From the NCBI RefSeq assembly GCF_018449725.1, contig NZ_JAAVVC010000001.1, forward strand, positions 434,001 through 498,000: a stretch of DNA of 64,000 nt. Direction: 5' to 3'. Positions 1-9,344 of this stretch are shown here, piece by piece; the stretch's first letter is position 1, and each line of letters opens with the position of its first letter. The notes under the pieces were generated by a model. It ran no database searches and was not told the origin of the DNA. It saw only the letters and a program-made list of their open reading frames with translations. This DNA comes from Pseudomonas sp. dw_612. GTDB lineage: Bacteria; Pseudomonadota; Gammaproteobacteria; Pseudomonadales; Pseudomonadaceae. The position numbers were made by a program, and so were the translations under genes.

Positions 1-221
<221 letters not shown>

Positions 222-247
222 TCACTCTCGCTCAAAAGTTGGGACGC

Positions 248-2395
248 TTAACCGAAGAACCGTTGGCCAGTCTTGGCCATTTCACGCAGCTTCGCGGTCG
301 GGTGGTACAGCGCGCCCAAATCAGCGTACTGGTCAGCCAGGGCAACGAACTCTGCAACACCGATCGAATCGATGTAGCGCAGCGCACCGCCACGGAATGG
401 AGGGAAACCAATACCGTAGACCAGACCCATATCGGCTTCGGCGGCGGTTTCGACAATGCCATCTTCCAGGCAACGCACGGTTTCCAGGCACAGCGGGATC
501 ATCATCCAGTTGATGATGTCTTCGTCAGTGACTTCGCGCTGCTCGTAAACGATCGGCTTGAGCACTTCCAGTACCGACGGGTCGGCGACTTTCTTCTGCT
601 TGCCCTTCTTGTCGGTCTCGTAAGCGTAGAAACCCTTGCCGTTCTTCTGGCCCAGGCGCTTGGCTTCGTACAGCACGTCAATAGCCGAACGGCGATCGTC
701 TTTCATGCGATCCGGGAAGCCTTCAGCCATCACGTCACGGCCGTGGTGACCAGTGTCGATGCCGACCACGTCCATCAGGTAGGCCGGGCCCATTGGCCAG
801 CCGAATTTTTCCATGATCTTGTCAATACGGACGAAGTCCACACCAGCGCTGACCAGCTTGGCGAAACCGCCGAAGTACGGGAACAGCACGCGGTTGACCA
901 GGAAGCCCGGGCAGTCGTTGACGACGATCGGGTTCTTGCCCATTTTCTTGGCGTAGGCAACGGTGGTGGCAACGGCCAGCTCGCTGGACTTCTCGCCACG
1001 GATCACTTCAACCAGCGGCATCATGTGCACCGGGTTGAAGAAGTGCATGCCGACGAAGTTTTCCGGACGCTTGAGGGCTTTGGCCAGCAAGGTGATGGAA
1101 ATGGTCGAGGTGTTGGACGCGAGGATGGTGTCCTCTTTGACGTGACCTTCGACTTCGGCCAGTACGGCCTGCTTGACCTTAGGGTTCTCGACGACGGCTT
1201 CGACCACCAGGTCCACGTGACCGAAATCACCGTAGGACAGGGTCGGACGAATGCCGTTGAGCACTTCGGCCATTTTCGCCGGGGTCATGCGGCCTTTATC
1301 AACGCGACCGACCAGCAGCTTGGCGGCTTCAGCCAGACCCTGCTCGATGCCGTGCTCGTTGATGTCTTTCATCAGGATCGGCGTGCCTTTGGAGGCCGAC
1401 TGATAAGCGATACCGCCACCCATGATGCCGGCGCCCAATACGGCAGCCTGCTTCACGTCACGGGCGATTTCGTCGTAGGCCTTGGCCTTTTTCTTCAGTT
1501 CCTGATCGTTCAGGAACAGACCGATCAAGCTCTGCGCGGCAGAGGTCTTGGCCAGTTTGACGAAACCGGTGGCTTCAACTTCCAGCGCCTTGTCGCGACC
1601 GAAGTTCGCGGCTTTCTGGATGGTCTTGATCGCTTCAACCGGCGCCGGGTAATTCGGGCCAGCCTGACCGGCCACGAAACCTTTGGCGGTTTCGAAAGCC
1701 ATCATTTGTTCGATGGCATTCAGTTTCAGCTTTTCCAGCTTCGGCTGACGCTTGGCCTTGTAGTCAAACTCGCCGGAGATGGCGCGCTTGATCAGTTCCA
1801 GGGCCGCTTCCTGCAGTTTCTCAGGTGCAACCACTGCGTCCACTGCGCCGACTTTCAGCGCGTCTTCAGGACGGTTTTCCTTGCCGGCGGCGATCCACTC
1901 GATGGCGTTGTCGGCACCGATCAGACGCGGCAGACGCACGGTGCCGCCGAAGCCCGGGTAGATGCCCAGTTTGACTTCCGGCAGACCGATCTTGGCCTTG
2001 GTCGACATGACGCGGTAGTCCGCCGCCAGGCACATTTCCAGACCGCCGCCCAAGGCGATACCGTTGATCGCGGCGACAGTCGGGACGTTGAGGTCTTCGA
2101 AATCGCTGAAAATCTTGTTGGCTTCGAGGTTGCCAGCGACAAGCTCTGCATCAGGCAGCTTGAAGTTCTCGACAAATTCGGTGATGTCGGCGCCGACGAT
2201 GAACACGTCCTTGCCACTGCTGACGATCACACCCTTGATCGAAGCATCTGCCTTGATGGTGTCTACGGCCTGACGCAGTTCGTTCAGGGTTAGACGGTTG
2301 AACTTGTTGACGGACTCACCCTTGAGATCGAACTTCAGTTCGACGATGCCACTTTCAAGAGCCTTAACCGTGATGGCTTTACCTTCGTAAATCAT
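248..2395 (-). CDS. fadB: Fatty acid oxidation complex alpha subunit FadB (enoyl-CoA hydratase / 3-hydroxyacyl-CoA dehydrogenase)
   Basis: 715 residues, the usual FadB length. The N-terminal crotonase domain carries [18 protein letters not shown] with Glu120 and a second Glu140 (LPEVKLG), the expected hydratase acid/base pair. A Rossmann NAD-binding motif [14 protein letters not shown] lies near residue 320, followed by the hydroxyacyl-CoA dehydrogenase domain ([16 protein letters not shown]). The protein hydrates enoyl-CoA and oxidises the 3-hydroxyacyl-CoA, then hands 3-ketoacyl-CoA to FadA. The ATG at 2395 is preferred over a TTG three bases upstream because GGAG sits 8 nt before it. It is cotranscribed with fadA. 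Such operons are normally repressed by PsrA or FadR-like factors when fatty acid is absent, but I could not find a convincing operator. Confidence 0.97.
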   Translation of the reverse strand: MIYEGKAITVKALESGIVELKFDLKGESVNKFNRLTLNELRQAVDTIKADASIKGVIVSSGKDVFIVGADITEFVENFKLPDAELVAGNLEANKIFSDFEDLNVPTVAAINGIALGGGLEMCLAADYRVMSTKAKIGLPEVKLGIYPGFGGTVRLPRLIGADNAIEWIAAGKENRPEDALKVGAVDAVVAPEKLQEAALELIKRAISGEFDYKAKRQPKLEKLKLNAIEQMMAFETAKGFVAGQAGPNYPAPVEAIKTIQKAANFGRDKALEVEATGFVKLAKTSAAQSLIGLFLNDQELKKKAKAYDEIARDVKQAAVLGAGIMGGGIAYQSASKGTPILMKDINEHGIEQGLAEAAKLLVGRVDKGRMTPAKMAEVLNGIRPTLSYGDFGHVDLVVEAVVENPKVKQAVLAEVEGHVKEDTILASNTSTISITLLAKALKRPENFVGMHFFNPVHMMPLVEVIRGEKSSELAVATTVAYAKKMGKNPIVVNDCPGFLVNRVLFPYFGGFAKLVSAGVDFVRIDKIMEKFGWPMGPAYLMDVVGIDTGHHGRDVMAEGFPDRMKDDRRSAIDVLYEAKRLGQKNGKGFYAYETDKKGKQKKVADPSVLEVLKPIVYEQREVTDEDIINWMMIPLCLETVRCLEDGIVETAAEADMGLVYGIGFPPFRGGALRYIDSIGVAEFVALADQYADLGALYHPTAKLREMAKTGQRFFG

Positions 2396-2934
2396 CAACT
2401 GATCTCCACGATATGGAAGCTGAACAGTACACGTCGGACGCAGGCGAATGGCTCGGCAGGACGCTGTTCGTCGATGCTAACGCCAATCCACCCGGCACAC
2501 CCGCCAACGCGATAGTCGGGATTCTGTAGGAGCGATCTGAAATACAAACGCTCAATTCATACGCCCGTTTGATTTGGGTACGCCACCTTCACGGAATTTC
2601 CGACAATTGTCAATCGCCCAAAATGTTGGTTGAAACGCGACTTTGCAGTCATTTCCGTAAGACGAAGGCTCACAACACGCAGGTGCATATGAGGCCATTC
2701 ATAGAATCAATAGTTAGAAAAGTCGCCCTAATTCACGGCAACTCGCGTTTAAGCAGCTACGCTGGCGGGACATTGAGGAAAAAATTTAAACGCTTTTGGC
2801 GAATACCCGGAGTAAGATCAGCCCCACAAAGATTTCCGGCCTGCCTGGCCAACCCCAGCCCGATGATGATGTCGGGCTTTTTATTGCCCGTCTGCCAGAC
2901 CTTTCGCGCCATTGCAGCGCGAAATTTCCGCAAG
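2396..2934. other. Intergenic region upstream of fadB, without a supported gene
   Basis: About 540 bp separate fadB from the next gene on the same strand. It should hold the fadBA promoter. A + strand intrinsic terminator lies at 2857-2884 with no + strand protein gene before it. Possible + strand reading frames here (for example 2569-3006) have no visible ribosome-binding site and do not resemble any family I know. The segment around 2700-2800 is AT-rich compared with its surroundings, as expected of promoter DNA or a small RNA gene. Confidence 0.5.
2857..2884 (+). terminator. Rho-independent terminator with no assigned gene
   Basis: Stem AGCCCGA (2857-2863), loop TGATGATG, stem TCGGGCT (2872-2878), then TTTTTATT. 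The U tract is on the + strand. No protein gene reads into it from the left, so it may end a small RNA. Confidence 0.75.
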
Positions 2935-3372
2935 TCATGCCAGCGCTTTCAGCACCGCATCAATCTCCTGCAAAACATCCGCTTCGCCCTTCTCGCCCCA
3001 ATATAAAAAGATCATCTGCTTGTCCGCCTCGACTTTGTAGACATTGGCCGGCAATTTTTCGAAATGATTGAGCAGCGCCCGATCCTCGCAGACCTCCTGC
3101 CACTGATTGACCCACACACCCGGCGCTTTCTGCCAGTAACTCCAGCACTTTGGCTGATTGCCCCGACGCGGCCGATGGTACTGCGCACACGGGCTCGGCG
3201 GCTCCTGGCTCAGCCAGTGCGGCCACTCCTGCGGCGCCAGTTGCATGGCCAGGCCGATGCGTCGCGCTTCCATTCGCAAGGCCATGCGGCCGCTCTGGTG
3301 GCGCGACGGTCGCAACCATGCCAGCGGACTCAGTACCACCAGCAGGATTGACACCACTATCCAGACCGTCAT
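2935..3372 (-). CDS. Conserved hypothetical single-pass membrane protein
   Basis: 145 residues. The N-terminus (WIVVSILLVVLSPLAWL, about residues 4-20) is a membrane anchor followed by Arg-rich sequence, so the rest probably faces the cytoplasm by the positive-inside rule. The soluble part has many Trp residues and ends with a predicted helix (DVLQEIDAVLKALA). I recognise no domain. GGGAG precedes the ATG by 7 nt. I recall a protein of similar size at this place beside fadBA in other pseudomonads, which suggests a conserved but uncharacterised gene. No function is assigned. Confidence 0.75.
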   Translation of the reverse strand: MTVWIVVSILLVVLSPLAWLRPSRHQSGRMALRMEARRIGLAMQLAPQEWPHWLSQEPPSPCAQYHRPRRGNQPKCWSYWQKAPGVWVNQWQEVCEDRALLNHFEKLPANVYKVEADKQMIFLYWGEKGEADVLQEIDAVLKALA

Positions 3373-3476
3373 ATCTGTACTCCCGATTCTTGATGAGCGC
3401 TTTGAGTCACTTTGGAACCATCGCGCTTGAAACCAGCCATACTTACCAATATCGCAATCCTCAGGAGGAGCACCTC

Positions 3477-3914
3477 ATGCCCTACCACCATATTCTGGTC
3501 GCTGTAGATCTAACCGAAGAGTGCGATCCTGTTATCCACCGCGCTCGCGAACTGTCGGTGAGCAACGGCGCGAAGCTGTCCCTGGTGCACATTGTCGAGC
3601 CGATGGCCATGGCCTTTGGCGGCGACGTGCCGATGGACCTGTCTCAGTTGCAGCAGCAACAGTTTGATCAAGCCAAGGAGCGCCTGGACCGACTGATCCT
3701 GAAGTACCCTGAGCTCACCAAGGAATACAGCCACCTGACTTACGGCCAGCCGCGTCAGGAAATCCATCACCTGGCCAAGGAACAGACCTGCGACCTGATC
3801 GTGGTCGGCAGCCATGGCCGCCATGGTCTGGCGTTGTTGCTCGGCTCCACCGCCAACGACGTGCTGCACGGTGCGCCTTGCGACGTGCTTGCGGTGCGCC
3901 TGGTCAAAAGCTGA
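3477..3914 (+). CDS. Universal stress protein, UspA family
   Basis: 145 residues in one USP domain. It starts YHHILVAVDLTEECDPV and ends with the ATP-binding signature GSHGRHGLALLLGSTANDVL (G-x2-G-x9-G-S/T), so it is probably an ATP-binding UspA-type protein of the cytoplasm. A longer upstream reading frame exists, but the ATG at 3477 is preferred: AGGAGGAG lies just ahead of it and homology begins there. The exact stress it answers to cannot be read from the sequence. Expression of such genes often rises in stationary phase or low oxygen. The gene is followed by a REPIN and a bidirectional terminator. Confidence 0.92.
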   Translation: MPYHHILVAVDLTEECDPVIHRARELSVSNGAKLSLVHIVEPMAMAFGGDVPMDLSQLQQQQFDQAKERLDRLILKYPELTKEYSHLTYGQPRQEIHHLAKEQTCDLIVVGSHGRHGLALLLGSTANDVLHGAPCDVLAVRLVKS

Positions 3915-3928
3915 AACACATAACCCCC

Positions 3929-4018
3929 TGTGGGAGCGGGCTTGCTCGCGAAAGCTGCTTAACTCTCAACAAATGTGTTGACTGATACGCCGCTTTCGCG
4001 AGCAAGCCCGCTCCCACA
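3929..4018. repeat. REPIN, REP family A (GTGGGAGCGGGCTTGCTCGC)
   Basis: Two inverted copies of a REP palindrome, TGTGGGAGCGGGCTTGCTCG at the left and its reverse complement at the right, about 42 bp apart. The same unit recurs at 11649, 14930, 19169 (four times), 40457, 43686, 47259 and 52539. Confidence 0.93.
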
Positions 4019-4056
4019 TTGGATCTACGCCAGCCCAGTACATCGCATTCCATACG

Positions 4057-4094
4057 AAAAGCCCGGCGTTCATTTCTGAACGCCGGGCTTTTTT
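4057..4094. terminator. Bidirectional terminator between usp and uup
   Basis: Perfect stem GCCCGGCGTTCA / TGAACGCCGGGC with a TTTC loop, flanked by AAAA on the left and TTTTTT on the right. It can stop transcripts of both convergent genes. Confidence 0.88.
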
Positions 4095-4107
4095 ATTGCA
4101 AGATCAT

Positions 4108-6024
4108 TCAGGCATCCAGCTCGGCCCAACGCTCGACCATCACGTCGAGTTCAGCCTGCAATTGCTCAAGCTGAGCAATCACCGCCGCCGTTTCGGCAGC
4201 TGGGCGCTGATAGAAAGCGACATCCGCCATTTGCGCTTCAACCGCCGCAATCTGCGTTTCCATGGCTTCGATCTGACCCGGCAGCATTTCCAGCTCACGC
4301 TGATGCTTGTAGCTGAGCTTTTTCTTCGCCACCGGCGCTTCCACCGCAGCGACAGGCGCCGCTTCGGCTGTCACCACGGCGGAGGTCAGGTCGGCCTTGC
4401 CGGACTTGCTCTCGGTCACGCCCAGCAGGCGCGGCGAGCCGCCCTGACGCAGCCAGTCCTGATAACCACCGACGTATTCGCGGACCTTGCCTTCGCCTTC
4501 GAAAACCAGGGTGCTGGTGACGACGTTGTCGAGGAATGCCCGGTCGTGACTGACCATCAGCACAGTGCCATTGAAGGTCAGCAGGACCTCCTCCAGCAGT
4601 TCGAGGGTTTCGACGTCGAGGTCGTTGGTCGGTTCGTCGAGGACCAGCAGGTTCGCCGGTTTGCTGAACAGCTTGGCCAGCAACAGACGGGCACGCTCAC
4701 CACCGGACAGCGCCTTGACCGGAGTGCGGGCACGCTGCGGGCTGAACAGGAAGTCGCCGAGGTAGCTCAGCACGTGACGGCTCTGACCATCGATATCGAT
4801 GAAGTCGCGACCTTCGGCCACGTTGTCGATCACGGTCTTTTCCAGGTCCAGCTGATGGCGTAACTGGTCGAAGTAGGCCACGTCGATGCGCGTGCCCTCT
4901 TCCACAGTGCCGCTGGTAGGCTGCAAACCGTTGAGCATCAGTTTCAGCAAGGTGGTCTTGCCGGTACCGTTGGCGCCGAGCAGACCGATACGGTCGCCGC
5001 GCTGCAGGACCATCGAGAAGTCCTTGATCAGGAACGGGCCGCCCGGGTGAGCGAAGCTCACGTTCTCGAGGACCATCACCTGCTTGCCGGACTTGTCAGC
5101 GGTATCCAGCTGAATGTTGGCCTTGCCGGTGCGTTCACGACGTTCGCTGCGCTCGTTACGCAAGGCTTTGAGGGCACGCACGCGGCCTTCGTTACGGGTG
5201 CGACGTGCCTTGATGCCCTGGCGGATCCAGACTTCTTCCTGGGCCAGTTTTTTGTCGAACAGCGCGTTGGCGGTGTCTTCAGCGGCCAGCGAGGCTTCTT
5301 TGTGCACGAGGAAACTGGCGTAGTCGCCGTTCCAGTCGATCAGGCCGCCGCGATCCAGTTCGAGGATACGGGTTGCAAGGTTCTGCAGGAAGGAACGGTC
5401 GTGCGTGATGAACAGCACGGCGCCCTGGAAATCCTTCAGCGCTTCTTCAAGCCAGGCGATCGCACCGATGTCCAGGTGGTTGGTCGGTTCGTCGAGCAGC
5501 AGCAGGTCCGGTTCGGAAACCAGGGCCTGGGCCAGCAAGACGCGGCGACGCCAGCCGCCGGACAATTCGGCGAGGGTCTTGTCGGCGGGCAACTGCAGAC
5601 GGCTCAAGGTGCTGTCGACCAATTGCTGCAAACGCCAGCCGTCGCGGGCTTCGAGGTCGTGCTGGACGTGCATCAGCTTGTCCAGGTCGGCGTCGGTGAC
5701 GATGTTCTGGCTCAGGTGGTGATACTGCGCAAGCAGCTCACCCACACCGTCCAGGCCTTCAGCCACAACGTCGAACACGGTCCGCTCGTCGGCTACCGGC
5801 AATTCTTGCGGCAATTCGCCAATCTTGAGGCCGGGTGCGCGCCAAACGGAGCCGTCATCGGGCTTCTGGTCGCCCTTGACGAGCTTCATCATGCTGGACT
5901 TACCAGTGCCATTGCGGCCGATGATGCACACCCGCTCACCACGGGCGATCTGCCAGGACACCTTGTCCAACAACGGCGTAGAGCCGAAAGCAAGGGACAC
6001 ATCGCTGAATTTGAGCAGGGTCAT
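4108..6024 (-). CDS. uup: ABC-F family ATPase Uup
   Basis: 638 residues with two ABC ATPase domains and no membrane segments. Walker A motifs are GRNGTGKSS (near 37) and GANGTGKTT (near 345), with signatures LSGGWRRR and LSGGERAR and Walker B motifs LLLLDEPTNHLD and LLVLDEPTNDLD. The linker LAQEEVWIRQGIKARRTRNE and the C-terminal coiled coil after LSYKHQRELEMLPGQIE are hallmarks of Uup rather than EttA or YheS. ABC-F proteins act on the ribosome; Uup is linked to transposon-excision phenotypes, ribosome function and possibly branched DNA. The ATG at 6024 has GGAG 6 nt upstream; a frame nine codons longer lacks support. It is divergent from slt. Confidence 0.93.
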   Translation of the reverse strand: MTLLKFSDVSLAFGSTPLLDKVSWQIARGERVCIIGRNGTGKSSMMKLVKGDQKPDDGSVWRAPGLKIGELPQELPVADERTVFDVVAEGLDGVGELLAQYHHLSQNIVTDADLDKLMHVQHDLEARDGWRLQQLVDSTLSRLQLPADKTLAELSGGWRRRVLLAQALVSEPDLLLLDEPTNHLDIGAIAWLEEALKDFQGAVLFITHDRSFLQNLATRILELDRGGLIDWNGDYASFLVHKEASLAAEDTANALFDKKLAQEEVWIRQGIKARRTRNEGRVRALKALRNERSERRERTGKANIQLDTADKSGKQVMVLENVSFAHPGGPFLIKDFSMVLQRGDRIGLLGANGTGKTTLLKLMLNGLQPTSGTVEEGTRIDVAYFDQLRHQLDLEKTVIDNVAEGRDFIDIDGQSRHVLSYLGDFLFSPQRARTPVKALSGGERARLLLAKLFSKPANLLVLDEPTNDLDVETLELLEEVLLTFNGTVLMVSHDRAFLDNVVTSTLVFEGEGKVREYVGGYQDWLRQGGSPRLLGVTESKSGKADLTSAVVTAEAAPVAAVEAPVAKKKLSYKHQRELEMLPGQIEAMETQIAAVEAQMADVAFYQRPAAETAAVIAQLEQLQAELDVMVERWAELDA

Positions 6025-6237
6025 GAGCTTCTCCAAAAACCGGGCGCGCATTCTACCTGACTTGAGGCTTCAGAAGGCCGGCAATTTCACCTCTGTAGCA
6101 CTCTGCATGACAATTGTTGCGATCTTGCACCGGCAGGCCGGCAAAGCTTTCGCCCGTTGCTGGCAAAAGGCTAAGCTACAGATTATTCAGTGCTGATGCT
6201 GTCAGCACTTGTCATGATTTTTCTGCCCGGATGTCTC

Positions 6238-8166
6238 ATGCGCAGTCGCCTTTTCAGTCTTCTATCTTGTTTGCTTCTTTCTGCCACTGCCGCTCAATCA
6301 GTCCAGGCGGTGGACTTGTCCACCCAACGCCAGTATTACGATGAAGCCAAGCGCGCCTTGGCCAAAGGCGATTCCGAGCCTTATTTCCGCTACAGCCAGG
6401 CCCTCAGCGATTACCCGCTGGAACCTTACCTCGCCTACGACGAATTGACCGCGCGCCTTAAAACCGCCAGCAATGCCGAAATCGAGAAATTCCTCGCCGA
6501 ACACGGAGACCTGCCCCAGGCCAACTGGATGAAATTGCGCTGGTTGCGCTGGCTGGCGGATCGCGGTGACTGGGCGACCTTCGTCAAGTACTACGACCCC
6601 AAACTCAATTTCACCGAACTGGACTGCCTGAACGCGCAGTACCAGATCGGCCATAACCTGAAACCCCAAGGCTATGCCAACGCCGAAAAGCTCTGGCTGA
6701 CCGGCAAATCGCAGCCCGCAGCCTGCGATGGTCTGTTCGGGATTTGGGCCGCCGAAGGCCAACTGACCGAACAGAAACGCTGGGAACGCACCAAACTCGC
6801 CGCCCAGGCGCGCAACTATCCACTGGCCAACAGCCTGGTGAGCGGCCTGACCACCCTCGCCCCGCGCGGTCGTTTGCTGGTGGATGTGGCGCAGAAACCA
6901 GAGCTGCTGAATCAGCCGTCACGTTTTGCTCCGGCCGATGAGCCGATGTCCGACATCGTCAGCCTCGGCCTGCGCCGTCTGGCGCGCCAGGATCCGGACA
7001 AGGCCATGGAGCTGCTCGACGGTTACGCCAGCAGCATGCATTTCTCCCGCGATGAGAAAGTGGCCATCGCCCGAGAAATCGGCCTGACCCTCGCACGACG
7101 TTTTGACCCGCGCGCGCTGGACGTCATGACCAAATACGACCCGGAACTGCGCGACAACACCGTGTCCGAATGGCGCTTGCGCCTGTTGCTGCGTCTGGCC
7201 CGTTGGGACGACGCCTATCAGTTAACCCGGCGTTTGCCCCAGGACCTGGCGACCACCAACCGCTGGCGTTACTGGCAGGCCCGCAGCCTGGAACTGGCGC
7301 AACCGCAGAACCCGGAAGCGCAGACCTTGTACAAGGGCCTCGCCCGCGAGCGTGACTTCTACGGCTTCCTCGCGGCCGACCGCTCGCAGCTCCCCTACTC
7401 GCTGGTCAACAAACCGCTGGTGCTCAGCCAGGCGCTGATCAACAAGGTCCGCAACACGCCCGGCGTGCGTCGCGCCCTGGAATTCCACGCCCGCGGGCAG
7501 ATCGTCGATGGTCGTCGCGAGTGGTATCACGTCAGCCGTCACTTCAACCGTGACGAAATGGTCGCCCAGGCGAAACTGGCCTACGACCTGAAATGGTATT
7601 TCCCGGCAATCCGTACCATCAGTCAGGCGCAATACTGGGACGACCTGGACATCCGCTTCCCGATGGCCCACCGCGAAACCCTGGTACGCGAAGCCAAGGT
7701 ACGTGGCTTGCATTCGAGCTGGGTGTTCGCCATCACCCGTCAGGAAAGTGCCTTCATGGACGACGCCCGCTCCGGTGTCGGCGCCAGCGGCTTGATGCAA
7801 CTGATGCCCGGCACCGCCAAGGAAACCGCGCGCAAGTTCAGCATCCCCCTGGCCTCGCCACAGCAAGTGCTCGACCCGGACAAGAACATCCAGCTCGGAG
7901 CCGCCTACCTGAGCCAGGTCCACAGCCAGTTCAACGGCAACCGCGTCCTCGCCTCCGCCGCCTACAACGCCGGCCCCGGCCGCGTGCGCCAGTGGCTGCG
8001 CGGCGCCGACCACCTGAGCTTCGACGTGTGGGTGGAAAGCATCCCCTTCGACGAAACCCGCCAGTATGTTCAAAACGTATTGTCGTACTCGGTGATCTAC
8101 GGCCAGAAGCTGAACTCGCCACAACCGTTGGTGGATTGGCATGAGCGGTATTTTGATGATCAATGA
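6238..8166 (+). CDS. slt: Soluble lytic murein transglycosylase (Slt70 family)
   Basis: 642 residues. The signal peptide is RLFSLLSCLLLSATAAQSVQA (about 4-24), so the enzyme is periplasmic. A long alpha-helical U/L domain (about 30-450) precedes a C-terminal goose-type lysozyme domain. The catalytic Glu is in AITRQESAF (about residue 503), followed by GASGLMQLMPGTA and AYNAGPGRVRQW, the standard Slt motifs. It cleaves the MurNAc-GlcNAc bond with formation of 1,6-anhydroMurNAc, for wall turnover. The ATG at 6238 is chosen because the signal peptide begins there; the frame is open 16 codons further upstream. It is divergent from uup, with about 210 bp of shared promoter region. Confidence 0.95.
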   Translation: MRSRLFSLLSCLLLSATAAQSVQAVDLSTQRQYYDEAKRALAKGDSEPYFRYSQALSDYPLEPYLAYDELTARLKTASNAEIEKFLAEHGDLPQANWMKLRWLRWLADRGDWATFVKYYDPKLNFTELDCLNAQYQIGHNLKPQGYANAEKLWLTGKSQPAACDGLFGIWAAEGQLTEQKRWERTKLAAQARNYPLANSLVSGLTTLAPRGRLLVDVAQKPELLNQPSRFAPADEPMSDIVSLGLRRLARQDPDKAMELLDGYASSMHFSRDEKVAIAREIGLTLARRFDPRALDVMTKYDPELRDNTVSEWRLRLLLRLARWDDAYQLTRRLPQDLATTNRWRYWQARSLELAQPQNPEAQTLYKGLARERDFYGFLAADRSQLPYSLVNKPLVLSQALINKVRNTPGVRRALEFHARGQIVDGRREWYHVSRHFNRDEMVAQAKLAYDLKWYFPAIRTISQAQYWDDLDIRFPMAHRETLVREAKVRGLHSSWVFAITRQESAFMDDARSGVGASGLMQLMPGTAKETARKFSIPLASPQQVLDPDKNIQLGAAYLSQVHSQFNGNRVLASAAYNAGPGRVRQWLRGADHLSFDVWVESIPFDETRQYVQNVLSYSVIYGQKLNSPQPLVDWHERYFDDQ

Positions 8167-8193
8167 TCGGTAATGCCGATCACGTAGGAGCTC

Positions 8194-9225
8194 CTACGCC
8201 AATCTCGACCGTAGAGATACCTTACCGCGCTCAGTCAAGCGATATCGTTGAGCCGGACTCTTAGGTGAGTCGGGGTCAGTCATTTCGATCAAACCGGCAG
8301 CTAATGCTGGCTTGAGATAATTAGCCCGAAAGGTCGCCTTGTGAGCCAGACCGACCTCTGCCATCAACTCATTGACCTTGAGTGGGTTGCCGCCATCCAG
8401 TGCCAAAAGCAGTTTCACTACTTGGTCGGTTACTTGGTCGGTTACTTGGTCGGTCAGCGGTTCGCTCCGAGCGGCTTCCGCCAGCGCAACACTCAACGCC
8501 TGGAGCATAAACTCAACAAACGGAGTCGATTCGGCCAATTGGTCAGCAGCCGATAACGCCGCGTAATACGCATCCTGCTGTTCACGAATCACCGCTTCGA
8601 CCGGCAAGTAAGCCAGCACGGGACGCCATTGACTGAGTATCAAGGTCTGCCATAGACGCCCCATCCTCCCATTACCATCGGCAAAGGGATGGATGAATTC
8701 GAACTCATAATGAAACACACAACTGATGATCAACGGATGCCAATCAGAGGCACCCAGCCATGACAGCAGGTCATCCATCAAGTGCGCGACGCGACTGGGA
8801 GGCGGGGCCATATGGACCCGTTGTTCGCCACGGTAAATGCCGACACCCGCTTGTCGAAACCGCCCGCGATCATCAATCAGCCCATGCATCAACAGCTCAT
8901 GGGCACGGAGCAGATCGGACCGATGGCCCGGGCGCCAGTCCGGCATGGCTTCGTAAGCCGCAAAGGCATTGCGGACTTCCTGGATTTCCCGCGGCAAGCC
9001 CAGCACACGCTGCCCGGCCAGAACAGCCGTGACCTGCTCGATGCTGAGCGTATTGTTTTCGATTGCCAACGAAGCCTGGATCGTGCGGATACGATTACCC
9101 CGGCGCAGTTGAGGCGTCTGCCGACTATCACCGACAGCCGAAAGTTGACCAATCTGCTCACTGATTTCGGCGATCAGCGCCAGTATTCGCGTGGTCAGGG
9201 TCAGCGGTGGTTGGTAGCGACTCAT
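8194..9225 (-). CDS. Fic family protein with N-terminal inhibitory motif and winged-helix C-terminus
   Basis: 343 residues. The Fic core HPFADGNGRMGR (179-190) is intact, with the catalytic His and the phosphate-binding GNGR, so AMP transfer (or related nucleotidyl transfer) to a protein hydroxyl is likely. The sequence SLAIEN (52-57) matches the (S/T)xxxE(G/N) inhibitory helix placed N-terminal to the Fic core, as in class II Fic proteins that hold themselves inactive. Residues 258-269 are TDQV repeated three times, leading into a predicted winged-helix domain (LKVNELMAEVGLAHKATFR). It lies alone between slt and an ABC exporter with no antitoxin gene beside it, in keeping with self-inhibition. 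The target is unknown. It looks like an accessory gene. Confidence 0.9.
   Translation of the reverse strand: MSRYQPPLTLTTRILALIAEISEQIGQLSAVGDSRQTPQLRRGNRIRTIQASLAIENNTLSIEQVTAVLAGQRVLGLPREIQEVRNAFAAYEAMPDWRPGHRSDLLRAHELLMHGLIDDRGRFRQAGVGIYRGEQRVHMAPPPSRVAHLMDDLLSWLGASDWHPLIISCVFHYEFEFIHPFADGNGRMGRLWQTLILSQWRPVLAYLPVEAVIREQQDAYYAALSAADQLAESTPFVEFMLQALSVALAEAARSEPLTDQVTDQVTDQVVKLLLALDGGNPLKVNELMAEVGLAHKATFRANYLKPALAAGLIEMTDPDSPKSPAQRYRLTERGKVSLRSRLA
8420..8455. repeat. Three 12-bp tandem repeats inside the fic gene
   Basis: ACTTGGTCGGTT occurs three times head to tail (last base differs in the third), encoding TDQV three times on the minus strand. Gain or loss of units would stay in frame and change the length of the linker between the Fic and winged-helix domains. 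Confidence 0.9.
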
Positions 9226-9296
9226 ATCCTCATCCGGGCAATTCGATCAAGGCGACATGATGCCCGAACGCACGGGCCTCGGCAGCCTTCATTCAA

Positions 9297-9338
9297 GATC
9301 AAAAGATCGCAGCCTCGTTTCTCTCGACAGCTCCTACA
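9297..9338. repeat. Single REP family B unit
   Basis: GATCAAAAGATCGCAGCCTC followed by a GACAGCTCCTAC end, one arm of the family B palindrome seen in full at 12981 and 33021. It abuts the 3' end of the ABC exporter gene, whose TAG stop (9345-9347) falls in a nearby GCTCCTAC copy. Confidence 0.8.
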
Positions 9339-9344
9339 TCGCTC

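Noticed and set aside
239..2293. 684-codon open frame on the + strand opposite fadB
   Set aside because: It is the antisense shadow of a GC-rich gene; composition is His/Val/Asp-skewed, with no start signal and no domain.
2545..2571. Possible PsrA operator upstream of fadB (CAAACG and CGTTTG)
   Set aside because: The half-sites are 15 bp apart, whereas PsrA sites as I know them have only a few bases between halves.
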